The notes below the pieces were generated by a model, which was not told where the DNA came from, made no database searches, and saw only the letters and a program-made list of their open reading frames with translations. This document shows, piece by piece, positions 38,128 through 46,470 of a stretch of DNA of 46,965 bases (position 1 is its first letter; each line of letters begins with the position of its first letter). Made by a program: the position numbers and the translations under genes. The stretch is from Catenulispora pinisilvae (lineage in GTDB: Bacteria > Actinomycetota > Actinomycetes > Streptomycetales > Catenulisporaceae): NCBI RefSeq assembly GCF_015356865.1, contig NZ_JAAFZA010000063.1, forward strand, positions 1 to 46,965, given 5' to 3'.

Positions 38128-39459
38128 TCACAGCCCGACCGCCGAACCGTCGGCCCACACAGTGAGCGGTTCCAACCCGGCGTCCGTGTACTCGCCGAAC
38201 AGCGTCACCGGATGGCCGCCGGAGACCGCGAGCAGCCGCCACAGGGCGGTCTCGTCGCTGATCAGCGGCACGCGGCGGCCCTGGGCGTCGGCCAGTTCGC
38301 CGGTCCGGTCCGGGACCGCGTCCGCGATCACCACCGGCCAGCCCTCCTGCCACGGATCCACGGCGAGCGCCGCGGCGAACTCCTCGGCCGCGGCTTGGAG
38401 CGTCCCGCCCGCCGGGGCGGCGGCCGTGTCGGTGGTGACGACCTCGCCGGTCTCCATCTGCGCCCGCAGCGGCAGCGCCTCGGAGTGGAACGCCATCTCG
38501 GCCCGGTAGACCGCGCCGACCGGCAGCGCCAGCGTCGGCGCCTGCTGCATGGCGCCGAACGCCAGCAGCATCGCCAGCCGGCCGCTTTCGGCGTCCCGCA
38601 GCCAGATCCGGCGCTCGGTGAGTTTCTCGGCGGCGCGATCGCGCGACCCCAGGACGTGCCAGCGGCCCGCGACCCGCTCGCCGTCGCGGCGCACGGTGTC
38701 GGTGTCGACCGAGATCCCGATCCGCCGCCGCACGGTGTCCTGCATCGTCGGCGGCAGGTCGGCCAGCCGGGTCCAGGCCTGACACAGCAGGTGCAGCCGG
38801 GAGAACTCGGCCAGGACCGCGTCCGGCCAGGCGTCGCCGGCGGCGGAGCGGGTGCCGGGCAGGGTCCGGACCCGGCCGGCCACCCCGGACGCCTGCGCGT
38901 CCACCAGCCGCTTGGCGACCGGGTCCACGGCGCCGTAGGAGAGCGTGGCCGGGTCGCTCAGCCCGGCCGCGATCTGGTCGGCGAGCCAGCGGTCGAGGTC
39001 GGCCAGGCCGTTGCCGATCCGCTCGGCCCGCTGCGCGGCCCGTTTGGCCACGCCCTCGGGGTCGGCGGCGGCCTTCTCGGCCTTGGCGACGCTGCGGGCC
39101 GCGGACTTCTCCGCGCGGTCCTTCCGGGAGTCGGACCAGGCCTGGACCCGTTCCGGGAGCTCTTCGGTGTCCCGGACCGTGCCGGCCGCCCATAACAACA
39201 GCAGGCCCAGCGCGTGCTTACACGGGAACTTCCTACTGGGGCACGTGCACTGATACGCGGTGTCCGAATCGGCCACGGAGACCGTGACCTGATACGGCTT
39301 GCTCCCGCTCCCCTTGCAGTCCCCCCACAACAACCGCTCGTCTTCCAGGTATCCGATGCCCGACCACGGGCCGGGGACCCCGAGCTTCGCGCCGGCCTTC
39401 TGCCCGGCGGGGTCCGGGGCCAGCGAGTTGACCTGGGCGGCGGTCCAACGTTCTGCCAT
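38128..39459 (-). CDS. SWIM zinc-finger protein (YehQ-like), first gene of the MoxR/VWA cluster
   Basis: A 443-aa protein with an N-terminal SWIM zinc finger, CxCx6CxH at C71, C73, C80 and H82 (YQCTCPSRKFPCKHALGLLLLW), preceded by a conserved GSGSKPYQVTV strand region. A Lys/Ala/Glu-rich helical linker follows (about 108-140), then an uncharacterised C-terminal domain of about 280 aa rich in Trp, Arg and Asp. SWIM fingers bind DNA or protein. ATG at 39459, with TAGTGT 7 nt upstream, so transcription of the cluster probably begins here as a leaderless mRNA. Domain content corresponds to E. coli yehQ. Confidence 0.85.
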   Translation of the reverse strand: MAERWTAAQVNSLAPDPAGQKAGAKLGVPGPWSGIGYLEDERLLWGDCKGSGSKPYQVTVSVADSDTAYQCTCPSRKFPCKHALGLLLLWAAGTVRDTEELPERVQAWSDSRKDRAEKSAARSVAKAEKAAADPEGVAKRAAQRAERIGNGLADLDRWLADQIAAGLSDPATLSYGAVDPVAKRLVDAQASGVAGRVRTLPGTRSAAGDAWPDAVLAEFSRLHLLCQAWTRLADLPPTMQDTVRRRIGISVDTDTVRRDGERVAGRWHVLGSRDRAAEKLTERRIWLRDAESGRLAMLLAFGAMQQAPTLALPVGAVYRAEMAFHSEALPLRAQMETGEVVTTDTAAAPAGGTLQAAAEEFAAALAVDPWQEGWPVVIADAVPDRTGELADAQGRRVPLISDETALWRLLAVSGGHPVTLFGEYTDAGLEPLTVWADGSAVGL

Positions 39460-39466
39460 GCCCCGA

Positions 39467-39472
39467 ACACTA
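39467..39472 (-). promoter_or_regulatory. -10 element of the SWIM-led cluster
   Basis: TAGTGT on the minus strand, 7 nt before the ATG at 39459. The usual -35 is not obvious. A small CCCAC / GTGGG hairpin (39482-39499) lies between it and the icmB-like stop. Confidence 0.4.
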
Positions 39473-39515
39473 TTTCAGGGCACCCACAAGCCGGGTGGGG
39501 CTTTGTGACGCCGGG

Positions 39516-39923
39516 TCAGGCGGCGTGCGCCAGGTTCTCGTTGACCCAGTCGACGATCTCCTGGGTGGCGGTGCCGGGGGTGAAGATCGCCACCACGCCC
39601 ATCTCCTTCAGCGGCGCGAAGTCGTCCTCCGGGATGATGCCGCCGACGAAGACCTTGATGTCCGAGGCGTCCTTCTCCTTCAGCACCTCGATCACCTTCG
39701 CGCACTGCGTCATGTGCGCGCCGGACAGGATCGACAGCCCGATGGCGTCGGCGTCCTCCTGGATGGCGGTGGCCACGATCTGGTCGGGCATCTGGTGCAG
39801 GCCGGTGTAGACGACCTCGACGCCGGCGTCGCGCAGGGCGCGCGCCACGACCTTCGCGCCGCGGTCGTGGCCGTCCAGGCCGGGCTTCGCGATGACGACG
39901 CGGACCGGGGCTGACTGGCTCAT
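39516..39923 (-). CDS. icmB: Cobalamin-binding small subunit of an acyl-CoA mutase (IcmB-like)
   Basis: A 135-aa B12-binding protein matching the length of isobutyryl-CoA mutase small subunit IcmB. The cobalamin signature DxHxxG is D17-G-H19-D-R-G22 ([18 protein letters not shown]), followed by GLSILSGAH and [11 protein letters not shown], all part of the Rossmann-like B12 fold. The large catalytic subunit (IcmA or a methylmalonyl-CoA mutase) is not in the window. ATG at 39923 with GGAGG 8 nt upstream; the frame opens further but without homology. It lies 56 nt upstream of the SWIM gene on the same strand, and read-through is possible. Methylmalonyl- versus isobutyryl-type specificity cannot be told from the small subunit. 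Confidence 0.85.
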   Translation of the reverse strand: MSQSAPVRVVIAKPGLDGHDRGAKVVARALRDAGVEVVYTGLHQMPDQIVATAIQEDADAIGLSILSGAHMTQCAKVIEVLKEKDASDIKVFVGGIIPEDDFAPLKEMGVVAIFTPGTATQEIVDWVNENLAHAA

Positions 39924-40229
39924 TGCGACTGCCTCCACTTGGGTTCCACCGGAAGATCTTCTTTGATCCGCCATAACCGCTTCACACAGTAGCCGACCTG
40001 GGACGGCGCCCTGTCCAGTCCCGCCCTGTGACGGTCCGCACAATCTCCGTGAGGATCATCGGACTTCCTGCGACAACACCAGTGAACCGCTTGCAAAGGG
40101 CACGCAAAGTCAGCCGAACCGTTGTCCGTCCAGCCTCCGAGGCGCTAAAGTCGCGACTCGATAACGGCGCTGTCCCCGCCCCGTTATGAAGATCGGCTGT
40201 CCCACGTTCCCAGGAGGTAGTTGGCCGTC
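39924..40229. other. Divergent intergenic region icmB-like / M23 gene (306 nt)
   Basis: No gene seen. It holds the M23 promoter and inverted repeat at 40122-40187. The minus-strand TACTGT at 39986-39991 may be a -10 for the icmB-like gene. No c-di-AMP (ydaO) or other riboswitch pattern was recognised. Confidence 0.5.
40122..40187 (+). promoter_or_regulatory. Promoter and start-site inverted repeat of the M23 peptidase gene
   Basis: TTGTCC (40122-40127) and TAAAGT (40146-40151) with an 18-nt spacer. About 10 nt beyond the -10 starts the inverted repeat ATAACGG (40161-40167) / CCGTTAT (40181-40187), which would fall at the start of the 5' UTR as an operator or leader hairpin. Confidence 0.5.
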
Positions 40230-41843
40230 ATGGGAAAACATGGTTCGTCGCAATGGGATACCGACTGGGATGCGGCCATAGCGCCTAACGGCGAGGACAG
40301 CCTGTACGGTTCCAGTGACGGCTACCAAGCGGTCAACGAGTGGTCCGGCGTATACGAGGCCCAACCGCAGAGCGGTTTCTATGAACAGGGCGCTGTCTAC
40401 GACTACGAGGCCGCCGCCGCGCCGCAGCAGCCGGTGATGGACCAGAGCTATTACGAATCGGTGTACGCGGCGTATTCGGCCCCGCAGCAGCAGGCCCCCG
40501 CCGCGCCGGTCATCCCGGCCCAGCCGCAGGCGCCCGAGTCCAGCCCGATGTGGGACGGCCCGGGGTGGCAGGACCCGTACGCGCAGTACGGGCAGCCGCA
40601 GCAGCAGTACGACCAGCAGCGCCAGCATCCGGCGCAGCCCCAGCACCCGATGCAGCCGCCCGCGCAGCACCAGCCGCAGCCGCACTACGGCCAGCCGGCG
40701 TACGAGGCCCAGCAGTACGGCGCGCAGCCGCAGTACGAGGACCACAACTTCCACCACCCGGACTTCGACACCGGGACCTTCGAGGCCATCTACGAGGCGC
40801 CCGGGTCCACCGAGGCCGCCTACGACCTCCTGCCGGACGGCGAGGTCGGGTACGACGCCCATGACGCCTACAACGGCGGGGGTACGTACGACGCCGAGGG
40901 CGCCTACGAAGGCGAGTACGAGGACGGCGAGTACGCCGCGACCGGCTACACGGACGATGCCGAGGACTACGCGGGCTACGGCTACGACGGGTACGAGGAC
41001 GGCAGCGGCGACGACGGGTACGACGAGGTCGGCGACGACGCCGCCCCGCTGCGGACCCGCAGCCGCTCCGGCGGCACTCCCCCGGCCCGCCCGTTCGGCA
41101 GCAAGCCGGCCCGGCCCTCGGTCTCGCTGTCCGGGCGCCGCACCCTGCACGCGTTCACTTCGACGCCCGCGGCGGTCGTCGGCGTGGCCGCGGTGGCGGT
41201 CGCCGCGGTCGGCGGCCTGCGCCTGCCCTCGAACCACACCGAGACCGCGGCGGACGCCGCGGCCCCGGCCACCCCGGCCAACGGCCTGGAGCAGAACCTG
41301 CTCCAGATGCGCGCGGCCAGCGCCAACCTGGCCGACCGCGCGACCCGCAGCGAGCAGCGCACCGAACTGGTGCAGCAGCAGGCGCTGGAGAAGCAGCGGC
41401 TCGCCGAGATGTCGCAGAAGTTCTACCTGCCGGTCCAGGACTACGTGCTGACCGCCGGCTTCGGCCAGGCCGGCGACCGCTGGGTCAACCTGCACACCGG
41501 CCAGGACTTCGCGGTGCCGGTCGGCACCAAGGTGGTCGCGGTCACCGACGGGACGGTCATAGAGTCCGGCTGGGCCGGGCCCTACGGCTACCGGATCGTG
41601 GTGCAGCACCCGGACGGCAGCCAGACCTGGTACTGCCACCTGAGCGTGATGAAGGTGCGCAGCGGCAAGGTCGCGGCCGGGCAGATCATCGCCCTGTCCG
41701 GGGACACCGGCAACACCACCGGACCGCACCTGCACCTCGAATACCACCCCCCGGGGCCCGCCGATCCCGGCAACGGGGTGCCGGGGGCGTCCACGGCGGT
41801 GGACCCGATGCCGTTCCTGCGGAGCCACGGTCTGGTGCCGTAG
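40230..41843 (+). CDS. Membrane-anchored M23 (LytM-type) peptidase with long Gln/Pro/Tyr-rich N-terminus
   Basis: A 537-aa probable cell-wall enzyme or amidase regulator. Residues 1 to about 290 are disordered and rich in Gln, Tyr, Pro, Glu and Asp. A single hydrophobic segment (AAVVGVAAVAVAAVGGL, about 312-328) anchors the protein; a coiled-coil-like stretch (QNLLQMRAASANLADRATRS) precedes the LytM domain. Zinc/catalytic residues are H422 and D426 (HTGQDF), H470 (WYCHLSV) and H500/H502 (GPHLHLEY), all present, so it should be an active endopeptidase. ATG at 40230; AGGAGGT lies 11 nt upstream, somewhat far, and TTG at 40221 is an alternative. A 14-bp terminator hairpin follows. Confidence 0.87.
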   Translation: MGKHGSSQWDTDWDAAIAPNGEDSLYGSSDGYQAVNEWSGVYEAQPQSGFYEQGAVYDYEAAAAPQQPVMDQSYYESVYAAYSAPQQQAPAAPVIPAQPQAPESSPMWDGPGWQDPYAQYGQPQQQYDQQRQHPAQPQHPMQPPAQHQPQPHYGQPAYEAQQYGAQPQYEDHNFHHPDFDTGTFEAIYEAPGSTEAAYDLLPDGEVGYDAHDAYNGGGTYDAEGAYEGEYEDGEYAATGYTDDAEDYAGYGYDGYEDGSGDDGYDEVGDDAAPLRTRSRSGGTPPARPFGSKPARPSVSLSGRRTLHAFTSTPAAVVGVAAVAVAAVGGLRLPSNHTETAADAAAPATPANGLEQNLLQMRAASANLADRATRSEQRTELVQQQALEKQRLAEMSQKFYLPVQDYVLTAGFGQAGDRWVNLHTGQDFAVPVGTKVVAVTDGTVIESGWAGPYGYRIVVQHPDGSQTWYCHLSVMKVRSGKVAAGQIIALSGDTGNTTGPHLHLEYHPPGPADPGNGVPGASTAVDPMPFLRSHGLVP

Positions 41844-41884
41844 AAGTTCGATCGTCGAAGTTCGACCGTAGACGTTCAACCGTC
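41843..41884. repeat. 14-nt tandem repeat at the 3' end of the M23 gene
   Basis: Three copies: GAAGTTCGATCGTC (41843-41856), GAAGTTCGACCGTA (41857-41870), GACGTTCAACCGTC (41871-41884). It starts at the last base of the stop codon. Confidence 0.8.
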
Positions 41885-41900
41885 GAAGATCAGAAGACTG

Positions 41901-41932
41901 CGAAAGAGCCCGGGACCCCCCGGGCTCTTTCG
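41901..41932. terminator. Terminator after the M23 peptidase gene
   Basis: Perfect 14-bp stem CGAAAGAGCCCGGG / CCCGGGCTCTTTCG (41901-41914 / 41919-41932) with a 4-nt loop, followed by TTTCG on the plus strand. Confidence 0.85.
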
Positions 41933-41991
41933 TTTCGCCCGGGCGAGGCGTACAAATGCTCGTACTACCAACATCACCCGGGGGGGTACAG

Positions 41992-42903
41992 ATGATCGGG
42001 AGATCCAGGGTTCTCGCCTGTCTCATCGCCGTCGCGGCCTTGAGCGCCGCCTGTGGCAAGCCGTCCGGCAGCAGCTCCGAAGACCGGAGCAAGGCGCCGG
42101 CGCTGGCGGACATCTCGGCATCGGTCGGCGGATCGTCGGGCGGGGCGGCCTCGTCGGGCGGGGCCTCGGGCGGCTCGTCGTCGGGCACCGCCGCGTCGGG
42201 GTCCTCCGATCTGGTCGCGGAGACGGCGGTGGGCCTGGTCCAGGCGGCCTGCCAACAGACCTCGTGGAAAGCCCAGATGCAGCTCAAGGCCACCGTGCAG
42301 GGACAGACGGCCGCGCTGAGCATGGACGTGCTGGCCGATGCGCGCCCCGGCCACCTCGCCGCGCATATGACGGGCTCGGGAGGCCTGGAGGAAGAGCTCG
42401 TCGACGGCACCGACTATCTCCGCCAGGGCGACACGAAATGGTTCAAGGTGGCTACCGCCTCGCTCCCCGCCGACCTGCTGCGCCCGCCCTGCGACGAGTT
42501 CGGAGTGCTCCGCTACCCCAACCTCACCGCGGTACAGGAACTCCCCGACCAGACCGCCGGGTCGGCCCATCACTATCGTTTCCAGGCCGATGCCTACACC
42601 CTGCTGTCCGCATCCTTGATCCAGAGCCAGTCGGCGTTGCCGGTGTTCAAGGCGCACCCGGTCCAGATCTCGGCCGACCTGTACACGGACGCCGTCGGCC
42701 GCCCCCTGCTCTACGAGACCGACACCGCGGATGTCGGTGCCGGCGCGGCCGGCATCGTTTCGATGAAGCTGACCGAGACCTTCTCCGCCTTCGGCACCCC
42801 GGTCGACCTGGTCGCCCCCGGCCCCTCGCAGACCACCGACCAGCCCCCGGCCGGGCTGAGGCTGCCGACCTCGCCGAACCCGACCTCGTCGGCCGCTGCC
42901 TAG
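41992..42903 (+). CDS. Secreted lipoprotein, LolA/LppX-like
   Basis: A 303-aa lipoprotein: signal peptide with lipobox LSAAC (lipidated C21), a Ser/Gly-rich linker (about 25-76), then a domain with alternating beta strands (WKAQMQLKATVQGQTAALSMDVLADARPGHLAAHM) typical of the LppX/LprG/LolA-like half-barrel. LppX/LprG proteins bind lipids or glycolipids in the periplasm-like space; the ligand here is unknown. ATG at 41992 preceded by GGGGGGG. The C-terminus is Pro/Ser/Thr-rich. It is convergent with pcrA, whose stop is about 28 nt away. Confidence 0.78.
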   Translation: MIGRSRVLACLIAVAALSAACGKPSGSSSEDRSKAPALADISASVGGSSGGAASSGGASGGSSSGTAASGSSDLVAETAVGLVQAACQQTSWKAQMQLKATVQGQTAALSMDVLADARPGHLAAHMTGSGGLEEELVDGTDYLRQGDTKWFKVATASLPADLLRPPCDEFGVLRYPNLTAVQELPDQTAGSAHHYRFQADAYTLLSASLIQSQSALPVFKAHPVQISADLYTDAVGRPLLYETDTADVGAGAAGIVSMKLTETFSAFGTPVDLVAPGPSQTTDQPPAGLRLPTSPNPTSSAAA

Positions 42904-42938
42904 TCACAGCTGGTTAGTTACAGCTGGTTAACTACAGC
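42901..42938. repeat. 14-nt tandem repeat spanning the lipoprotein stop and pcrA stop
   Basis: TAGTCACAGCTGGT (42901-42914), TAGTTACAGCTGGT (42915-42928) and TAACTACAGC (42929-42938). It covers the stop codons of both convergent genes. Confidence 0.8.
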
Positions 42939-45415
42939 TTCTGCACCGGCGCCATCGTCAGCAGCAGCGTCCGCAGGCCCGAGGAGCCGAAGTCGATCGT
43001 CGCCTCGTCCCGTTCGCGGCCGCTGACCGCGACGACGGTGCCCATGCCGAAGGAGTCGTGGATCACGCGGTCGCCGGGGTCCAGGGAGATCACCTTCACC
43101 GCGCCCTTGCGTTGCTGGAAGCCGCGGGTCACGCCGCGGCGGTCGCCGAACGGGGAGCGCTCGGCGGTCTTGGGCTCCGGGGCGGTGCGCTCCCATTCGA
43201 GCAGGGTGTCCGGGATCTCGCCGAGGAACTTCGACGGCGGGTTGTACTGCGGGGCGCCCCAGGCGGAGCGGTAGACGGAGCGGGAGACGTACAGCTGCTC
43301 GCGGGCGCGGGTGATGCCCACGTAGGCCAGGCGGCGCTCCTCCTCCATCTCCTTCTTGTCGCCCATGGAGCGCATGTGCGGGAAGATGCCGTCCTCCATG
43401 CCGGTGAGGAACACCACCGGGAACTCCAGGCCCTTGGCACTGTGCAGGGTCATCAGGGTGACCATGCCCTCGTGGTCCTCGCCGTCGGGGATCTGGTCGG
43501 AGTCGGCGACCAGCGCCACGCGCTCCAGGAACTCCGGCAGGCGGCCCTCGGGCTGCGCCTGCTCGAATTCCAGCGCCACGGCCAGGAGTTCGCGGAGGTT
43601 CTCGATGCGGGTCTCGTCCTGCGGGTCGTCGGAGTCCTGGAGCTCCTGCAACAGGCCCGTGCGCTCCAGTATGGCCTCCAGGACGTGCGCGGGCCCGTAC
43701 TCGGACGCCATCTCGCGCAGCTCGTCCATCATCTGCGTGAAGCCCTGGACGGCCTTCACCGAGCGCGCGGCCAGGGCGGGCGCCTCGTCGGCCCGGCGGA
43801 GCGCGTCGCCGAAGGAGATGCGGTCGCGGGCGGCCAGCCGCTCCAGCGACTCCTCAGCCTTCTCGCCGATGCCGCGCTTCGGGGTGTTCAGGATCCGCCG
43901 GACCGAGACGATGTCGTCCTCGTTGGCCAGCGCGCGCAGGTAGGCCAGCGCGTCGCGGATCTCCTTGCGCTCATAGAAGCGGACGCCGCCGACCACGCGG
44001 TAGGGCAGGCCGACGCGGACGAAGATTTCCTCGAAGACCCGGGACTGCGCGTTGGTGCGGTAGAACACCGCGACGCCGCCGTACGTGGTCTCCTTGGCGT
44101 CGGACAGGCGGTCGATCTCCTCGGCCACGTACTGGGCCTCGGAGTGCTCGTCGTCGGCGACGTATCCGGTGATCAGCTTGCCGTCGCCGGAGTCGGTCCA
44201 CAGGTTCTTCGCGCGCCGGCCCTTGTTGTTCTCGATGACCGCGTTCGCCGCGGTCAGGATGGTCTGCGTGGAGCGGTAATTCTGCTCCAGCTTGATGACC
44301 TTGGCGTCCGGGTAGTCGCGTTCGAACTCGATGATGTTGCGGATGGTCGCGCCGCGGAAGGCGTAGATGGACTGGTCCGCGTCGCCGACCACGCACAGTT
44401 CGGCCGGGGGCAACAGATCTTCATTGGGCACAGTCTCGGTGTTCAGGCCGGGCCTGACCAGGTCGCCGTCGACGGTGCGCTTCTCGTGCTGCCCGACCAG
44501 TTCCTTCACCAGCTGGTACTGCGCGGTGTTGGTGTCCTGGTACTCGTCGACGAGGATGTTCCGGAACCGGCGGCGGTAGTGCTCGGCGACCATCGGGAAG
44601 GCCTGGAGCAGGTGCACCGTGGTCATGATGATGTCGTCGAAGTCCATCGCCTTCGCCGCGGTCAACCGGTCGGAGTACATCCGGTAGACCTGCGCCAGCT
44701 GGCGCTCGGCCTCGGTCTGGGCCCGGCTGGAGAAGGTGTCGTGGTCGACCAGCTCGTTCTTGAGCTTGGAGATCTGGCCGAGCATCGAGCGCGGCGTGGT
44801 CTTCTTCGGGTCGATCTCCAGCTCCCGCAGCACCATGGTCATCAGGCGCTGGGAGTCGGCGGTGTCGTAGATCGAGAAGTTGCTCGGCAGGCCGGCGGTC
44901 TTGGCCTGGGCCCGCAGGATCCGGACGCAGGCCGAGTGGAAGGTCGAGACCCACATCAGCTTGGCCCGCGGGCCGACCAGTTCCTCCACGCGCTGCCGCA
45001 TCTCGGCGGCGGCCTTGTTGGTGAAGGTGATGGCCAGTATCGAACCGGGGTGCGCGTGCCGCTCGCCGACCAGGTAGGCGATGCGGTGGGCCAGCACCCG
45101 GGTCTTGCCCGAGCCGGCGCCGGCGATGATCAGCAGCGGGCCGCCGGTGTGCACGACGGCCTCGCGCTGCGGGTCGTTCAGGCCGTCGAGCAGCTTGCGG
45201 GCCGAGGCCGACTCCTCCGGCGGGACCCAGGCGTCCTCGGGCTCCTCCCAGCCTTCCCAGCCCTCCCGCTCGGCGTCGGCCTCGTCGGCCCACGCCGGTG
45301 GTTCGGGCAGCGTGCGGTCGGTGTGCCGTTCCTCCCCCGACCCGCGCTGCTCCCGGATCTCGTCGAGCATGGGGAACAATGGCAGGGCACCTGGGGCGAA
45401 GAGGGAAGAGCTCAC
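42932..45415 (-). CDS. pcrA: ATP-dependent DNA helicase PcrA (UvrD/Rep family)
   Basis: An 827-aa SF1A helicase of repair and replication-fork maintenance. Walker A is AGAGSGKT (98-105); the Walker B/motif II is VDEYQDTN; motif III GDADQSIYAFRG, motif IV with EQNYRSTQTIL, motif V TLHSAKGLEF and motif VI RRLAYVGITRARE are all present. The first ~75 residues are acidic and family-atypical but start SSSLF as in Streptomyces PcrA. A loop of about 30 residues rich in Glu/Asp and charged residues (EKRTVDGDLVRPGL...PPAE) sits between QYQLVKELVG and VVGDADQ, longer than in most PcrA. A KAVP/tudor-like C-terminal region (DRVIHDSFGMGTVVAVSG) is intact. Confidence 0.95.
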   Translation of the reverse strand: MSSSLFAPGALPLFPMLDEIREQRGSGEERHTDRTLPEPPAWADEADAEREGWEGWEEPEDAWVPPEESASARKLLDGLNDPQREAVVHTGGPLLIIAGAGSGKTRVLAHRIAYLVGERHAHPGSILAITFTNKAAAEMRQRVEELVGPRAKLMWVSTFHSACVRILRAQAKTAGLPSNFSIYDTADSQRLMTMVLRELEIDPKKTTPRSMLGQISKLKNELVDHDTFSSRAQTEAERQLAQVYRMYSDRLTAAKAMDFDDIIMTTVHLLQAFPMVAEHYRRRFRNILVDEYQDTNTAQYQLVKELVGQHEKRTVDGDLVRPGLNTETVPNEDLLPPAELCVVGDADQSIYAFRGATIRNIIEFERDYPDAKVIKLEQNYRSTQTILTAANAVIENNKGRRAKNLWTDSGDGKLITGYVADDEHSEAQYVAEEIDRLSDAKETTYGGVAVFYRTNAQSRVFEEIFVRVGLPYRVVGGVRFYERKEIRDALAYLRALANEDDIVSVRRILNTPKRGIGEKAEESLERLAARDRISFGDALRRADEAPALAARSVKAVQGFTQMMDELREMASEYGPAHVLEAILERTGLLQELQDSDDPQDETRIENLRELLAVALEFEQAQPEGRLPEFLERVALVADSDQIPDGEDHEGMVTLMTLHSAKGLEFPVVFLTGMEDGIFPHMRSMGDKKEMEEERRLAYVGITRAREQLYVSRSVYRSAWGAPQYNPPSKFLGEIPDTLLEWERTAPEPKTAERSPFGDRRGVTRGFQQRKGAVKVISLDPGDRVIHDSFGMGTVVAVSGRERDEATIDFGSSGLRTLLLTMAPVQKL

Positions 45416-45734
45416 TCCAGAATTTTCGCAGACCGCACCGACAACGCGGGAGTGCTCGCCGAGATGAGGCGGTCACCTGGGCCGAAGCGCGCGCCACCGG
45501 CCCGAGCCGGGGGCTGGCCCGGCCCGCACCGAGGGTCCGCCGGCTCGGGCCGGCGGCTGGCCCGGCCCGGCCTGGCCCGGCCCGGCCCGCGAGATCGCCC
45601 GGCCCGGCCTGACCGGCAGCCCGACCGGCCTAAGAGATACTTCGGCACCCGGAACACCAGCCGCCCGCACGGCGTTGCGCGTCATGGAGCCGAACCGCTC
45701 CGGTCAGCCACGCCCGGAACCCAGGAGCCCGCCC
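45416..45734. other. Divergent GC-rich intergenic region pcrA / PIG-L gene (319 nt)
   Basis: No gene seen. Dominated by CCCGGCC-type runs, with a perfect 14-bp inverted repeat CCGGCCCGAGCCGG (45497-45510) / CCGGCTCGGGCCGG (45540-45553) and further CGGCC repeats at 45556-45630. No -10 was identified confidently for either gene. Confidence 0.6.
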
Positions 45735-46454
45735 ATGCCCGAGGCCAGCGTCCCGTCCCGCATCCTCGTCGTCGCCGCCCACCCCGACGACATCGACTTC
45801 GGCGCCGCCGGCACCGTCGCCACCTGGACGGATGCCGGGATCGAGGTCACCTATGCGATCGCGACCAGCGGCGAGGCCGGCGAGGCGTTCCCGGACACGC
45901 CGCGCTCGCAGGTCGGGGCGCTGCGCGAGGCCGAGCAGACCGCGGCGGCCAAGTCCGTCGGGGTAAGCGACGTCCGCTTCCTGCACTGGCCCGACGGCCG
46001 CCTGACCCCCTCGCTGGAGCTGCGCCGCGACCTCTCGCGGGTGATCCGGCAGGTGCGACCCGAGCGGATCCTGATCCCCTCCGCCGAGCTGAACCTGGCG
46101 CGCATCTACGCCTCGCACCCGGACCACCGCGCCGTCGGCGAGGCGGCCATCGCGGCGGTCTACCCCGACGCGCGCAACCCGTGGGCCCACACCGAACTGC
46201 TGGAGCAGGAGGGGCTGGAGCCCTGGACGGTCGGCGAGACCTGGGTGATGTCGATGACGGACGCCACGCACGCCGTGGACATCACCGACGTCTTCGACCG
46301 CAAGGTGGCCGCGCTCCAGGCGCACGCCTCGCAGATCAGCGGGCACTCGGATCTGGAGGGCATGCTGCGCACCTGGGGCCAGAGCAACGCGCAGCGGCTG
46401 GGGCTGCCCGAAGGCCGGATCGCCGAGGCGTTCCAGGTGGTCGATACCCGCTGA
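45735..46454 (+). CDS. PIG-L / LmbE-family deacetylase (cytosolic)
   Basis: A 239-aa zinc-dependent N-deacetylase. The signature AHPDDIDFGAAG (15-26) and the second histidine motif SHPDHRAVGEA (127-137; H128, H131) are intact. This family includes mycothiol-pathway MshB, mycothiol S-conjugate amidase Mca, and antibiotic-biosynthesis deacetylases; at 239 aa it is shorter than MshB (about 290-300 aa), so it is more likely another LmbE member. There is no signal peptide. ATG at 45735 with AGGAG 8 nt upstream; the frame opens 20 codons earlier without homology. A 12-bp hairpin follows the stop. Confidence 0.88.
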   Translation: MPEASVPSRILVVAAHPDDIDFGAAGTVATWTDAGIEVTYAIATSGEAGEAFPDTPRSQVGALREAEQTAAAKSVGVSDVRFLHWPDGRLTPSLELRRDLSRVIRQVRPERILIPSAELNLARIYASHPDHRAVGEAAIAAVYPDARNPWAHTELLEQEGLEPWTVGETWVMSMTDATHAVDITDVFDRKVAALQAHASQISGHSDLEGMLRTWGQSNAQRLGLPEGRIAEAFQVVDTR

Positions 46455-46470
46455 CCGAGGGCGTGGGCCG

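Noticed and set aside
39924-40229. Possible c-di-AMP riboswitch before the M23 peptidase gene
   Set aside because: Many actinobacterial wall-hydrolase genes carry one, but the conserved motif pattern was not seen here.
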